Shown in pieces: positions 1 to 9,256 of a stretch of 30,482 nucleotides of DNA. Source of the stretch: CBCXVS01 sp965178525 (GTDB taxonomy: Bacteria > Tectomicrobia > Entotheonellia > Entotheonellales > Entotheonellaceae); the NCBI GenBank assembly GCA_965178525.1, contig CBCXVS010000054.1, positions 1-30,482 on the forward strand, written 5' to 3'. The first letter of the stretch is position 1, and each line of letters begins with the position of its first letter. The position numbers and the translations under genes are program-made. The notes below the pieces were generated by a model, which saw only the letters and a list, made by a program, of their open reading frames with translations, ran no database searches and was not told the DNA's origin.

Positions 1-76
1 GACTCTACCCGTTTTAAGACAGATTTGAGCCTGAACGGGAGTGGTGCGCCTGTTCGGAGTCAGTTATTTCGTGGGA

Positions 77-2080
77 CTAAGTCGAAATGAGACCGTCTTC
101 CGATTGCAGCCCTTCCATCCGAGCATAGCCCAGCCCCTGGATGACGGCACCGTCAATCTGGCCTTGATGGTCCAGCGGATTGATAATCGTGCCGACGTCA
201 TGGGCCGTCACAATCCGGTGCACCACGACCTCGCCGGTCTCCGCGTCGACCTCGACCTCCACCACTTGCGCACAGTAAGCGGTCACGTCCGGATCCGCCG
301 CCGTGGTGGTCATCTCCCCAACGATGGGATGGCCGAGCGTGGCGACGGCTCGCGCCGCCAGCTCTTGCAGGGAGACACCGTTTTCCGGATCGCCTTCGAC
401 AAAGACGCGGCCTTGCCGAAACACGATGCGCTCCTGCGGCCAGACGTAGAACTCAGCCGCCAGGTCGGTGAGCTGTTGCCGCACGTCCTGGGCCGCTCCC
501 AGGGCAGCATGGGCCGCCCCCACACTGGCGCCGGCGCCGGCACCGGTTTCGAAAGGGACCGCGTCCGTGTCCAGACGGGTCATGCCCACCGCCTCTGCGG
601 AGAGGCCCAGATCCTCTGCCACCATCTGCCGCCCAACGGAATAGAAGCCCACCCCGGTGTCAGGAACAGAGGAGGAGAGGGTGGCCCGGCCCTGTTCGTC
701 CACGGTGACCCGGGCAATCGAGACCGCCTGGCCTTGGGGCCGTTGTCCCAGGGCGATACCACGGCCAAAGCCCGGGCCGGGCTTTGGCGCCCCCCAGTTT
801 GCCGTCTCCGCCGCTCGCCGCAACGTCTCCTCCCCCCGCACGTGACGGAAAAACTGGCCGGTGCCAGAGACCTCGCCCTCTTGCACCACGTTCTTCAGAC
901 GGAACTCGTACGGGTCGATCCCCATTTCCCGGGCGATCATGTCGGTGTGCGATTCCACTGCAAACACGGCCTGGGGCTCGCCCGGCGCTCGATAGGAACC
1001 GCAAGGGATGTTGTTGGTATACATCATGTAGTTATCGATCCGAAAATGCGGGATGCGATAAGGCCCACCCCCTGCCTGGCGGCCACCGCTCAGCGTCAGC
1101 GAGCCTCTGAACCCCCCGTAGGCCCCCCCGTTGTAGACCACCCGGGTTTGCCGGGCCCACAGCTGCCCATCCTGTTTCACCCCACTCTTGATCGTGATGA
1201 CAGAGGGATGCCTGGGGTTTCCCGCCATCAGTTCCTCAACGTAGTTCATCACCATCTTCACCGGCCGGCCAACACGCTGGGCCAGGGCATAGGCTAAGGG
1301 CACATCCATGGCGCCGGCTTTGCCACCAAAGTCGCCCCCGATGGCACAGGGGTTGACCCGTATCTGGTCCTCGGGCAACCCCAGCGCACTTGCCAGCTGC
1401 CACCGCAGGCGGAACGGCTGCTTGTTGTTCGCCCAGACCTGGATGCGGCCGGCCTCGTCGATGTCCACCATGCAGGCGTACGGCTCCATGTGGCCCTGGT
1501 GCACCCAGGGGGTGGTGAACGTGTGCTCAAAAATCAGGTCCGATTCTCGGAAGCCCTGCTCGACATCCCCGCCCGACCAGATTTCATGGTGGCTGATATT
1601 GCCACGGGGCTGCACCGGCCCGGATGGGCCCTCGTAGATCGGGGAGCCGTCGTGGACGACCGGCGCCTCAGGCTGCATCGCCTGCACCGGGTCAAAGATG
1701 GCCGGCAGCTCTTCATAGTCCACGTCGATCAGGGTGAGGGCCTCTTCCGCCGTGTCCAAATCGTCAGCCGCCACCGAGGCGACTTTCTCGCCCATAAACC
1801 GAACCTTTTCCTGGGCCAGCAAGGGCGTATCTCGCAACGTCCGGCCCATCAACATGCCGGCCAGATCACGGCCGGTCAGCACGGCATGGACGCCGGGCAA
1901 CTTCAGTGCGTCCGAGGTGTCCATATGGACGATACGAGCGTGGGGAAACGGGCTTCGCAGCACCTTGCCCCAAAGCATCCCTGGCAGAATCAGGTCTCCG
2001 GAGTAGCACGTCTGGCCCGATACCTTGTCGGGTCCATCCTCTCGGGTCACGGGTTTTCCTACCACTGCGTAGGTCGTCAC
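77..2080 (-). CDS. Xanthine dehydrogenase family molybdopterin-binding subunit, C-terminally truncated
   Basis: Large (molybdenum cofactor) subunit of the xanthine oxidase/aldehyde oxidase/CO dehydrogenase superfamily, which hydroxylates N-heterocycles or aldehydes. Visible: family N-terminus VGKPVTREDGPDKVSG (residues about 7-22), the GGDFGGK loop (248-254) and GSYRAPGEPQ (361-370), the site of the active-site loop; CoxL-type AYRCSFR is absent, so CO oxidation is unlikely. Start: the ATG at 2086 sits one base after the GGAGG, while an in-frame GTG at 2080 has ideal spacing (AAAGGAGGGATGAACGTG) and gives the usual family N-terminus. The product is about 667 residues, against about 750-780 for the family. 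It stops at a TAG at 77-79 just after GLQSEDGLIST, so the final domain with the catalytic Glu (GxGE region) is missing. Sequence beyond the stop does not resume the family in any frame. No FAD or 2Fe-2S subunit is next to it. Probably non-functional. Confidence 0.85.
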   Translation of the reverse strand: MTTYAVVGKPVTREDGPDKVSGQTCYSGDLILPGMLWGKVLRSPFPHARIVHMDTSDALKLPGVHAVLTGRDLAGMLMGRTLRDTPLLAQEKVRFMGEKVASVAADDLDTAEEALTLIDVDYEELPAIFDPVQAMQPEAPVVHDGSPIYEGPSGPVQPRGNISHHEIWSGGDVEQGFRESDLIFEHTFTTPWVHQGHMEPYACMVDIDEAGRIQVWANNKQPFRLRWQLASALGLPEDQIRVNPCAIGGDFGGKAGAMDVPLAYALAQRVGRPVKMVMNYVEELMAGNPRHPSVITIKSGVKQDGQLWARQTRVVYNGGAYGGFRGSLTLSGGRQAGGGPYRIPHFRIDNYMMYTNNIPCGSYRAPGEPQAVFAVESHTDMIAREMGIDPYEFRLKNVVQEGEVSGTGQFFRHVRGEETLRRAAETANWGAPKPGPGFGRGIALGQRPQGQAVSIARVTVDEQGRATLSSSVPDTGVGFYSVGRQMVAEDLGLSAEAVGMTRLDTDAVPFETGAGAGASVGAAHAALGAAQDVRQQLTDLAAEFYVWPQERIVFRQGRVFVEGDPENGVSLQELAARAVATLGHPIVGEMTTTAADPDVTAYCAQVVEVEVDAETGEVVVHRIVTAHDVGTIINPLDHQGQIDGAVIQGLGYARMEGLQSEDGLIST

Positions 2081-2086
2081 GTTCAT

Positions 2087-2492
2087 CCCTCCTTTGGCCC
2101 TCCTCCGGACCCAGGACGTTGTCACCACGACTCGAACGGGATCAGGCGACCCCGACGATCTGGAGAAATGCTTGCGTCGTCCGCACAGTTCCCTGGCGCG
2201 GGTAGACTTTCTCCGTCAGCACCCGGTTCACCTCGGGGTCCGTAGGGGTCCCGGATGTCCTGTGCGAGAGCGAGTATAGGGTTGCTATCCAACCCGGTCA
2301 AGCGCCTTGCTTCCAACGAGGGGGGGCAAGTCTGGCTATTTACCGAATAACCATCATGGTGGAAATGGGGTCGGCTTGCCAGTTTCGCATCGGCGTCTCA
2401 TGGCGGCCAAGCAGGCGCGCTAGGCGGGCTGAGGAAACCGTGAGCAAGTAAAAAGCTCGGGCTCCTGCGGCCGTCTGGTACCGGGGACGGCA
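2087..2492. other. Intergenic stretch with a possible gene-tail remnant
   Basis: No complete gene is seen between the molybdenum-subunit start and the Rpn gene. On the minus strand, one frame ending at a TGA at 2142-2144 reads like a real protein tail (DPEVNRVLTEKVYP, then RTTQAFLQIVGVA) for about 45 codons and has no convincing start. It could be the C-terminus of a lost upstream gene; I do not recognise the family. The section 2340-2492 shows nothing I can name. Confidence 0.25.
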
Positions 2493-3448
2493 TCACTCGG
2501 CCATGTCGTTGACCTGCTGTTTCAGAGCCTGGAATTGCCCTTCATTAACACCGGTTACCTCTTCGATCACCGACCACGCCGCTCCCACCCGCAAGAGCTT
2601 CTCGATCACTTCCACCTGAGTCTTGATCATACCCCGTTGCTCGCCTTCCGCCCGGCCTTCTGCCCGGCCTTCCGCTAAGAGCTCCTGAGCATACGTCATG
2701 AAATCACCTCCTGCTTCGGGTGCATGGTGACGTAGCACCTCACCAAACGACCGTGCCGCATCGCCCTCCTGCGTCGCGAGGATATACAACACAAATGTCT
2801 GAATATAGTTGATACCGCCACTGGACGGAAGCAATGATAGGGAGTCCAGCCGTCTCGCCACCTCTTCCATCCAGGCCCATGCCGGGTGATACGCCGCCGT
2901 CATCAATAATTGCATGATTTGCGCTTTGAGGTCGCCTTGAACCTCGTCCGATTGCATACCCGACTGATCGAGAAGCTCGTGGGAAAAGCGGGGCACCCAT
3001 GGCCAATCCCGCACCGACTCAGCAAACAGATCGGCGAACTCGGTGGCGTGTGGCCACTTCCGCTCGCCCTGGTAAAACACCAAAGGCACAATGACCCGAA
3101 GCTCACGCTGATCCGGGTGAGCCTGAAAGCTGTCGTCCCAAATGCGGCAACAATACTTCAGCAGCCGAAACCGCATCCAGCGATCCGGCGACGACTGATG
3201 CTCAAGAAGCACATAGACCCATACCGATCCCTCGCCCGAGATGTGCTCGACCTCATAGAGCAAGTCGGCTTCGCTCTCGCGTAAGTTGTCGTCAATGAAC
3301 GAGCCCTCAAGCAACGTGAGCGTCGACCAGTTTAGCGCCTGACTCAGCGCCTCGGGCAGATAGGCCCGCAGAAAGCTCGCGGCTTCGGCCAAGTCGATAG
3401 CACGCTGCGAACGAGTTTGTCATGGGGCTGGTGAAGGTCTTCTGCCAT
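2493..3448 (-). pseudogene. Rpn family recombination-promoting nuclease / putative transposase (YhgA-like), frameshifted
   Basis: The PD-(D/E)XK nuclease family (Transposase_31/YhgA type) cuts DNA and promotes recA-independent recombination. Visible: an N-terminal QPHDKLVRSVLS segment, then DLAEAASFLRAYLPEALSQA, LLYEVEHISG and the ExQ-type LLEHQSSPDRWMRFRLLKY core, then PLVFYQG typical of the family and an EGRAEGRAEG linker near the C-terminus. The ATG at 3448 (a second ATG lies at 3451) opens the correct N-terminus, but the frame breaks at about 3394: TCG-AC-TTG replaces the expected TCG-GAC-TTG, a one-base deletion. The downstream part could only be translated from the TTG at 3392. The truncated paralogue at 30110-30451 has the intact VLSDLVEARSFL join, which proves the correct reading. 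Length with the base restored is about 318 residues, normal for the family. Confidence 0.85.
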
Positions 3449-3625
3449 CATGCCTCGGGGGTGGTTGGGAGCGGCTGTCACCGCCTTATCACTTCCGCGA
3501 TGATTGTAGCGAAGATGGGCGTCGGGAGCTACGACGATACGACCCGAGGGGAGGGCTGCTCATCACCTACAAATCCAATGATAGACCTCCTTGCTTTCCT
3601 CTTTCCTTCCCATCATGAAAGGCGG

Positions 3626-4553
3626 TCAGAAATCCGTGTGACTGCTCCGCAACTTCGGGTCAAACACGTCCCTGATGGCATCGCCAAAAAAGTTGAACGC
3701 CAGGACCACAATGGTGATGGTAATCCCAGGGAAAACCACCAGGGGCCAATGCGGGATCAGGACGTTCGCGACGGCGCCGCCCATCATGTTGCCCCAGGTA
3801 GGCGTCGGCGGAGGAATGCCCACCCCGAGGAAGCCGAGGGAAGCCTCAATGATAATGGCCACACCCAGTTTGCGCCGTGGCCAGAACCAGGTAAGAGGCC
3901 AGGCATTGCGGGGCGATATAGCGCACCATAATCCTCAGGTTCGAGGCGCCAATGGCTCTGGCCGACTCCACGTACACCAGCTCTTTGACCGACAAGGCCA
4001 CCGACCGCACCACCCGGACACCAAACAGCAGACGCGTAATGCCGATGGCGATGACCACGGCCCAGAGTCCGGCGCCAATGGCGATGAGCAGGAGCATGGC
4101 CAGGATCAAAGGCGGGAACGACATGAAAATCTCCAGGAAGCGTTGACTATACAAATCAAACCGCCCGCCTAGATAGGCGCTGGCAACGCCCCATAACGCT
4201 CCGACGGTCGTGCCCAGTAAGACCGAAAGGATCGCCACGGCTAAGGAGATGCGGCCGCCGTAGATAAGCCTCGTGAGGATGTCGCGGCCTTCGTAATCTG
4301 TCCCCAAGGGGTGCTCCCATGACGGGAGCACTTTGCGCTCGCGCAGTTGGACGCGTGTGGGATCATAGGCGGTAACCAGAGGCGCGGCAAGCGCGAGAAA
4401 GGTGACCATCGCCAGAATCACCGCACCGATACATCCTGCGGCATATTGCCTGGCAAAGGCAACGAGGCCAAGCACATCGCGCCTGGCGAGAGCGCTCGCG
4501 CCGTTTCGCAGAACCGTCTGTCGTTTGAGTTCAACCTGACTATGATGCGCCAT
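3626..4553 (-). pseudogene. Peptide/nickel ABC transporter permease, OppC/DppC type, frameshifted
   Basis: Inner-membrane permease of a dipeptide/oligopeptide importer. N-terminal cytoplasmic segment, then a first hydrophobic helix (LAMVTFLALAAPLVTAYDP), the LGTDYEGRDILTRLIYGGR signature found after the first helix in OppC proteins, further membrane helices, and the EAA-type loop (ESARAIGASNLRIMVRYIAP). After QTG the frame is lost at about 3864-3866: the minus strand reads GGGTGTGGCC where GGTGTGGCC would give VAIIIEASLGFLGVGI, so one extra G is present. The second part continues normally to FDPKLRSSHTDF at 3626. The start ATG lies 9 bp after the OppB stop with AGGGA upstream. Third gene of the operon; no OppD/OppF ATPase genes follow, the next gene being the Rpn nuclease. 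Confidence 0.88.
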
Positions 4554-4562
4554 ATCGTCCCT

Positions 4563-5517
4563 TTATAGGTAACGGATTCGAGGGTCAAGCCAGGCATAGC
4601 TGATGTCAACGAGGAGGTTGAGGCTGATAAAGACCACACTGTAAAGTAAAACCAGGTTTTGGATCACCGCATAATCCAAAGCGACAAAAGCCTCGACCAT
4701 GGCTTTGCCCAATCCTGGGACGTTAAAGGCCTGTTCGACCACCACGGTGCCACTGAGCAGGAATCCAAAGAGGACGCCAGAGAGCGTGATAATGGGTAGA
4801 GAGGCGTTGCGAAGGGCGTGCTTGAGGACGACGGCCTGTTCCCTCAGCCCCTTGGCGCGAGCGGTCCGGATGTAGTCCTCACGGATGATCTCCAGAAGAC
4901 TCGAGCGGGTCATGCGGGCGATGTAGGCCGAGACCGCCAGCCCTAGCACCACCGCCGGCCCAGACACAATCTGCAAATTCTGTCTGGGATTGTCCCAGAA
5001 GTCGATGACCCCTAAGGGCGGCGCATAATCCCACCACAAGAGCAGCACGAGCACGATCATGGCCCCCAGCCAGAAGCCGGGTATGGCCCAGGAATAACAC
5101 GGTGAAGAACCTCGCGATGTAGTCCAGCACCGAGTTTTGCCGTAGGGCTGAGAGGATGCCCACGGGTATGCCCACCACCCAGGAGAGGATAATGGCCAGG
5201 ACTGCGATCTCTACCGTCAGGGGACCACGCTGGATGATGAGGTCCACCACGTTATCACCCCGCCAGAAGGAGCGACCAAGTTGTCCGGTGCTGATGTCCT
5301 TCAACCAGGTGGCGTACTGAACCGTCAACGGGGAACTTAACCCGAGTTCAGCCTCAATTTTGGCGCGATCTTCCGGTCGAATCTTCGTCGCCTGCGTCCC
5401 AAACATGATACTCACCGGATCCCCAGGCATAATGCGCAAGGCGACGAAAATGATGAGGGTGACCCCGAGCAGCGTGAGCAAGGCATGGAAGACTCTCCAC
5501 AAGACATATCGAGACAT
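4563..5517 (-). pseudogene. Peptide/nickel ABC transporter permease, OppB/DppB type, frameshifted
   Basis: Partner permease of the OppC-like protein. It begins MSRYVLWRVFHALLTLLGV, followed by IIFVALRIMPGDP, the classic OppB N-terminus, preceded by GGGGAG. The EAA loop (IREDYIRTARAKGLREQAVV) and the family ending (LVDISYAWLDPRIRYL) are present in the second part. The frame breaks near 5086-5088: the expected FLAIPGFWLGAM is reached only by dropping one G from CTGGGCC on the minus strand. Total length fits about 317 residues once the extra base is removed, as in intact relatives. The break falls before the EAA loop, so a protein made from the first part would not couple to an ATPase. Confidence 0.88.
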
Positions 5518-5590
5518 ACTCCCCTGCTCCTTCTCTACCGCCCTACAGGGCCTCGCTCAGGATGGCAGCTCTCAGTCCTCTCATCTACAT

Positions 5591-7249
5591 CTATTTATCC
5601 AGCCACCATATTTCATTGCGCATGCCTTCCCAGTAATTGGCGTCCTTGGTGGCGGTGCCATGGCCTTTCACGTTATCCCACCAGGCGACAATCACTAAGT
5701 AATTGCCAATCACGAACATGGGGACGTCCCGGTCCAGGATGGCGATGCCCTTCTAAATGAGTTCTTGAAGTTTCGCGGGGTCTGACTCCCGGGCCGTCGC
5801 CTCCACGATGGCATCGAATTCCGGATTGGCGTACCCATACCAGTTGTAGCCACCATCCGTCTTGAAGGTGTTGGCCCAGTAGTCGGCGACGTGAGGAATG
5901 GTCACGCCGAACCCGGTGATAGACAGGTCATAGTTGCCTCGCTTGGCTTCCTCATACCACACGCCCGACGCCACCTGCCGGATGTGACTCTCGATCTTGA
6001 GTTCGCGCTTCAGCACGTCCTGGATCAGAGGCGCCGACGCGGTGTGCGGGGTGACATCCCGGACGAGAAAATCCAGGTCCTTGATGCCGTCCTCGTATCC
6101 GGCCTCCTTCATCAGCCGCTTGGTCTCGGCGATATCCTCAGGCGTTGGGAACCGCCAGCCCGGTTGCTCCTGCACCCGGCTCCAGTACGCCTGAAACAGC
6201 GGGTCCGTCGGCAATAGCCATCCTGCAGGCATGATGGGAATGACCTCATAGATGGCGTCGCCCAGGGCCCCTTTGTCCAGTACGAGATTGATCGCCTGGC
6301 GCACCCGCACGTCATCGAACGGCTTTTTTTTGAGGTTGGCCCACAGCCCGTGGGGTGCCGTGGGGAAGATGTTGGCCACGGTTAAGCCGTCGATTTTTTC
6401 GGCCTTTTTGGCGCTAATCGGGTCGATGGCGAAGCAGTAGTCAATGGTATGGGCGAGGCACGCGGCCCCGGTTTTAGGCCCCACGTCGAGGTGGTAGATG
6501 TCGATGCCATCGAGGTACGGCAAGGCCGGATTCCAGTAGTCGGGGTTTCGTTCCAACCGCCGCACAATGCCCGGCTCCATGCTCTTATGGCGGAAAGGAC
6601 CCGTACCCGGATACACGGCCACACGCCGCAGGTCGTACTTGTTCTCCTCCAGGGTCTGTTTGCGCACGATGACATTGAAGCCCGCGGCGATGGCCCGCAA
6701 CAAAAAGCCCCTGGGCTCTTTGAGCCGGAACTCGACCGTCAACGTGTCCGTGGCCACCACCTCCCGCACCGCCTCGAAGAGGCCCTGTCGGGGGCTGAGC
6801 ACCCCTGCGGGCGGGAAAATGATGTGGTGGAAGCTGGCCGCCACGTCCCCGGCGGTCAGGGGGGCGCCGTCATGGAATGTCACGCCTTGCCGGAGAAAAA
6901 AGGTATATGTCAACCCATCCTCCGAGATCTTCCAGCTTTGCGCCAAGTCGGGGATAATCTTGTCCTAGTGCACCGGGTCGACCTGCACCAAGAGGTCGTA
7001 CATGGGCGCTTGCGGCCCCATGTTGGCGATGCTGCCCGTCTGATGCAAATCGTAGAGGGTGGAGTTGGCAAGCCCACCCCACCGGAGAATGTTGCCGCGC
7101 TTCGGGGTAGACTCGGGGGCTTTGAGCAGTCCGGCGTCTGACGACTTTAACGTAGAGGAGTCCGCACGTACCTGGGGTACAGCGATACTCAGGAGCAGGA
7201 GCACGAGGCTGGCACAGAAAACAGGACCATTCGACCACACGTTTCTCAT
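5591..7249 (-). pseudogene. ABC transporter peptide-binding protein (SBP family 5) with two in-frame TAG codons
   Basis: Periplasmic extracytoplasmic solute-binding protein of the OppA/DppA family, first gene of the damaged transporter operon. Start ATG at 7249 with AGGAG 7 bp upstream; signal peptide MRNVWSNGPVFCASLVLLLL to about residue 29 (ending VRA). Family features: GGLANSTLYDLHQTGS, then IPDLAQSWKISEDGLTYTF and LRQGVTFHDGAPLTAGDV (the standard W.(I/V).DG.TYTF..R.GV.FHDG block). The reading frame is continuous from 7249 to a final TAG at 5591-5593, except for TAG at 6965-6967 (between DPVH and DKIIPD) and TAG at 5753-5755 (between QELI and KGIAILD). Both positions suit Gln (CAG), and the protein resumes in the same frame after each. 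Total about 552 codons, normal for the family. Confidence 0.88.
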
Positions 7250-7385
7250 CGCGCTTCTCCTACCTAATGGCCAAGTGAGGGGGCCAAGATGCGGCCGCAG
7301 CGTAGCAAAGCCACGGCAGCGTGTCAACAGGCGATGCCGACCTGAGTGTCTTCGACATCGCCGCCAGGGAAGCACAGGTCTAGCC

Positions 7386-7414
7386 TTGACAGCCTTCTAC
7401 GATGATGATAGCGT
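7386..7414 (+). promoter_or_regulatory. Putative sigma70-type promoter for the haemagglutinin-type gene
   Basis: A perfect -35 box TTGACA (7386-7391) is followed 17 bp later by TAGCGT (7409-7414), a weak -10. It lies in the divergent gap between the transporter operon and the secreted-protein gene starting at 7461. The -35 and spacing are good, the -10 is poor. Confidence 0.35.
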
Positions 7415-7460
7415 GCGGCTTCTTTGCACGGATGCTTCCGGATGAGAAGGGAACACGACC

Positions 7461-9131
7461 ATGACCTTTCATGGGGCTCGTGCTGGCATCCATCGTTTTT
7501 GCTGGCTCTTAGGCGTCTTGAGCGGCCTAGTGCTCAGTGCTCTCCCCACGTCCGGTAAAGCCCAGGTCACGACGACGATCACACCTGATGGCACGCTCGG
7601 GACCACAGTGACTCAAGGCGGCTCCATCCATACGATTACCGGTGGCACGATCCGGGGGCCCAATCTGTTTCATAGCTTTGATCGTTTTTCGGTCGGCACC
7701 GGCGATACCGCCCGTTTTACCGGGCCACCGAGCGGCATCGACTATATCCTGAGCCGCGTTACCGGCGGCCATCCCTCCACGATCGATGGAACCCTGCAGT
7801 CTGACATACCAGGGGCAAATTTCTTTTTGCTCAATCCGAGCGGAGTCCTGTTTGGCCCCCATGCCGAGCTGGACGTGCGCGGCTCGTTTCACGTCAGCAC
7901 GGCGGACGTGTTGCGCTTGGCCGATGGTGGCCGCTTGGCCGCCTCGCTGGCGCAGCCGAGCGTGCTGACGGTGGCGCCACCCGTTGCGTTTGGGTTTCTA
8001 CGCGAAAACCCGGCGGCGATTGTCATGCAAGAGGGCAGTGCTCTCGCCATCCCAACGGGTGAGACTCTATCGTTGAGCGGTGGCAATATTGAGATCGCAG
8101 GCGGCTTCCTCACCGCACCGGGCGGCCAGATTGCTCTGGCGAGCGTGGCGTCGTCAGGGGACGTGGTACTTAACGCCACACGGCATGCGCCGCGACTTCA
8201 GATTAACTCAGTCGAACGCCTTGGCGAGATCACCCTGTCGCAAGGTGCTCGCATTGACGCCAGCGGGGATCATGGGGGTACCGTCATCGTCCGGGGGCGC
8301 CGTCTGATGATCGATGGCTCACGTATGTCTGCGAACACCTTGGGAGCTGCAACCGGCGCCCCGATTGGGATTGATGTGGACGTGTCCGGGGATGTTGTCC
8401 TGACAAATGCGGCACGGATTACCGCTGATGCGGAGGGATCAGGGGACGTGGGGGATATCCGAATGATAGCTGGCGGTATCCAGCTGGACACAGCTTCTGT
8501 CATACGGTCCGTGGCATTTGCAGAGGGCCGTGCTGGTGACATCGTGGTACAGGCAACGACGGTGACCGTCCGCGATGGGGCGGCGATCTTCAGCACGACC
8601 TTTGGGCCAGGTCAAGGGAGTAACGTGACCGTCTCGGCCACGGAAACGCTCACCCTCAGTGGCACTACGCCTGACCGGGCGTTCGCCAGTGGTATTGCTG
8701 CGCAGTCTCGAGGACCAGGAGCACAGGCGGGGGATGCCGGCACGGTGGTGGTCGAGGCTCACGACATTACCATCCGGGATGGTGCGGTGATCTCGAGCCT
8801 GACCATTGGTCCAGGTCAAGGGGGCAACGTGACCGTCTCGGCCACGGAAACGCTCACCCTCATCGGCACCACACCTGACGGGATGTTCGCCAGTGGCATT
8901 GGTGCTAATGCGCAAGGGACAGGAGCGCAGACGGGGGATGCCGGCACGGTGATGGTCGAGGCCTCCGACATTACCATCCGTGATGGAGCAATGATCTCGA
9001 GCACAACCTTTGGGCCAGGCCAAGGGGGCAACGTGAGGGTCACGGCCACCGCAACGCTCACCCTCATCGGCACTACGCCTAACGGGGCGTTTAGTAGAAC
9101 TGACGAGAGCGGGAGTTATTGTGGTGCATAG
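7461..9131 (+). CDS. Filamentous haemagglutinin N-terminal (TPS) domain protein, 3'-truncated
   Basis: Secreted beta-helix protein of a two-partner secretion system. Signal peptide about residues 1-35 (hydrophobic LLGVLSGLVLSAL, ending GKAQ). The TPS domain spans about residues 36-180, with GGTIRGPNLFHSFDRFSV and FFLLNPSGVLFGP (the NPxG motif that the outer-membrane TpsB partner recognises). Then come beta-helix repeats, including two complete and one partial 68-residue repeat (see the repeat entry). Start ATG at 7461 is preceded by AAGGG. The protein stops only 13 codons after repeat homology ends at about 9092 (tail SRTDESGSYCGA), giving 556 residues where this family is usually much longer, so the C-terminus appears replaced by foreign sequence. 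No TpsB transporter gene is in the window. Confidence 0.82.
   Translation: MTFHGARAGIHRFCWLLGVLSGLVLSALPTSGKAQVTTTITPDGTLGTTVTQGGSIHTITGGTIRGPNLFHSFDRFSVGTGDTARFTGPPSGIDYILSRVTGGHPSTIDGTLQSDIPGANFFLLNPSGVLFGPHAELDVRGSFHVSTADVLRLADGGRLAASLAQPSVLTVAPPVAFGFLRENPAAIVMQEGSALAIPTGETLSLSGGNIEIAGGFLTAPGGQIALASVASSGDVVLNATRHAPRLQINSVERLGEITLSQGARIDASGDHGGTVIVRGRRLMIDGSRMSANTLGAATGAPIGIDVDVSGDVVLTNAARITADAEGSGDVGDIRMIAGGIQLDTASVIRSVAFAEGRAGDIVVQATTVTVRDGAAIFSTTFGPGQGSNVTVSATETLTLSGTTPDRAFASGIAAQSRGPGAQAGDAGTVVVEAHDITIRDGAVISSLTIGPGQGGNVTVSATETLTLIGTTPDGMFASGIGANAQGTGAQTGDAGTVMVEASDITIRDGAMISSTTFGPGQGGNVRVTATATLTLIGTTPNGAFSRTDESGSYCGA
8574..9092 (+). repeat. Tandem 204-bp repeats encoding 68-residue beta-helix units
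   Basis: Units start at 8574, 8778 and 8982 (each begins with codons for DGA(A/V/M)I), an exact 204-bp period. The third is partial and stops at about 9092. Key conserved parts are GPGQGGNVTVSATETLTL, GDAGTV and DITIRDGA. The exact period and close similarity suggest recent duplication and make the locus prone to repeat-number change and to misassembly. Confidence 0.8.
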
Positions 9132-9158
9132 GGCAGTCCGTACCAGCAGGGTGCACAT
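9092..9158 (-). pseudogene. Short ORF start downstream of the c-di-GMP riboswitch, cut at a junction
   Basis: On the minus strand an ATG at 9158 has AAGGA 8 bp upstream and reads MCTLLVRTALCTTITPALVS, a signal-peptide-like start. At about 9092 it runs into the antisense of the haemagglutinin repeats, so only about 22 native codons remain. Probably the beginning of the gene once controlled by the riboswitch at 9257-9350. The frame stays open antisense to 8439, but that part is only the reverse of the repeats. Function unknown. Confidence 0.3.
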
Positions 9159-9256
9159 ATGGCGTTCCTTCTTCCGAACGAGGAAGGGAGCCCAGCTCCT
9201 CGACGCTCTACCCAGCTTGCCTAGCGGCAGATAGGTAGCGCCGGTGGTGCTCGATT

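Noticed and set aside
41..1297. Long plus-strand open frame over the molybdenum-subunit gene
   Set aside because: Rich in Arg, Pro and His with no family content; it is the antisense shadow of a clearly recognised gene in GC-rich DNA.
2355..2400. Remnant of an insertion-sequence flank (GGAAATGGGGTCGGCTTG)
   Set aside because: Resembles sequences seen near REP-type transposases, but there is no transposase or terminal repeat to support it.
5591..7249. Genome-wide reassignment of TAG to Gln
   Set aside because: Several intact genes here end at TAG just where the family ends (22754, 28219, 30076), so TAG is a normal stop.
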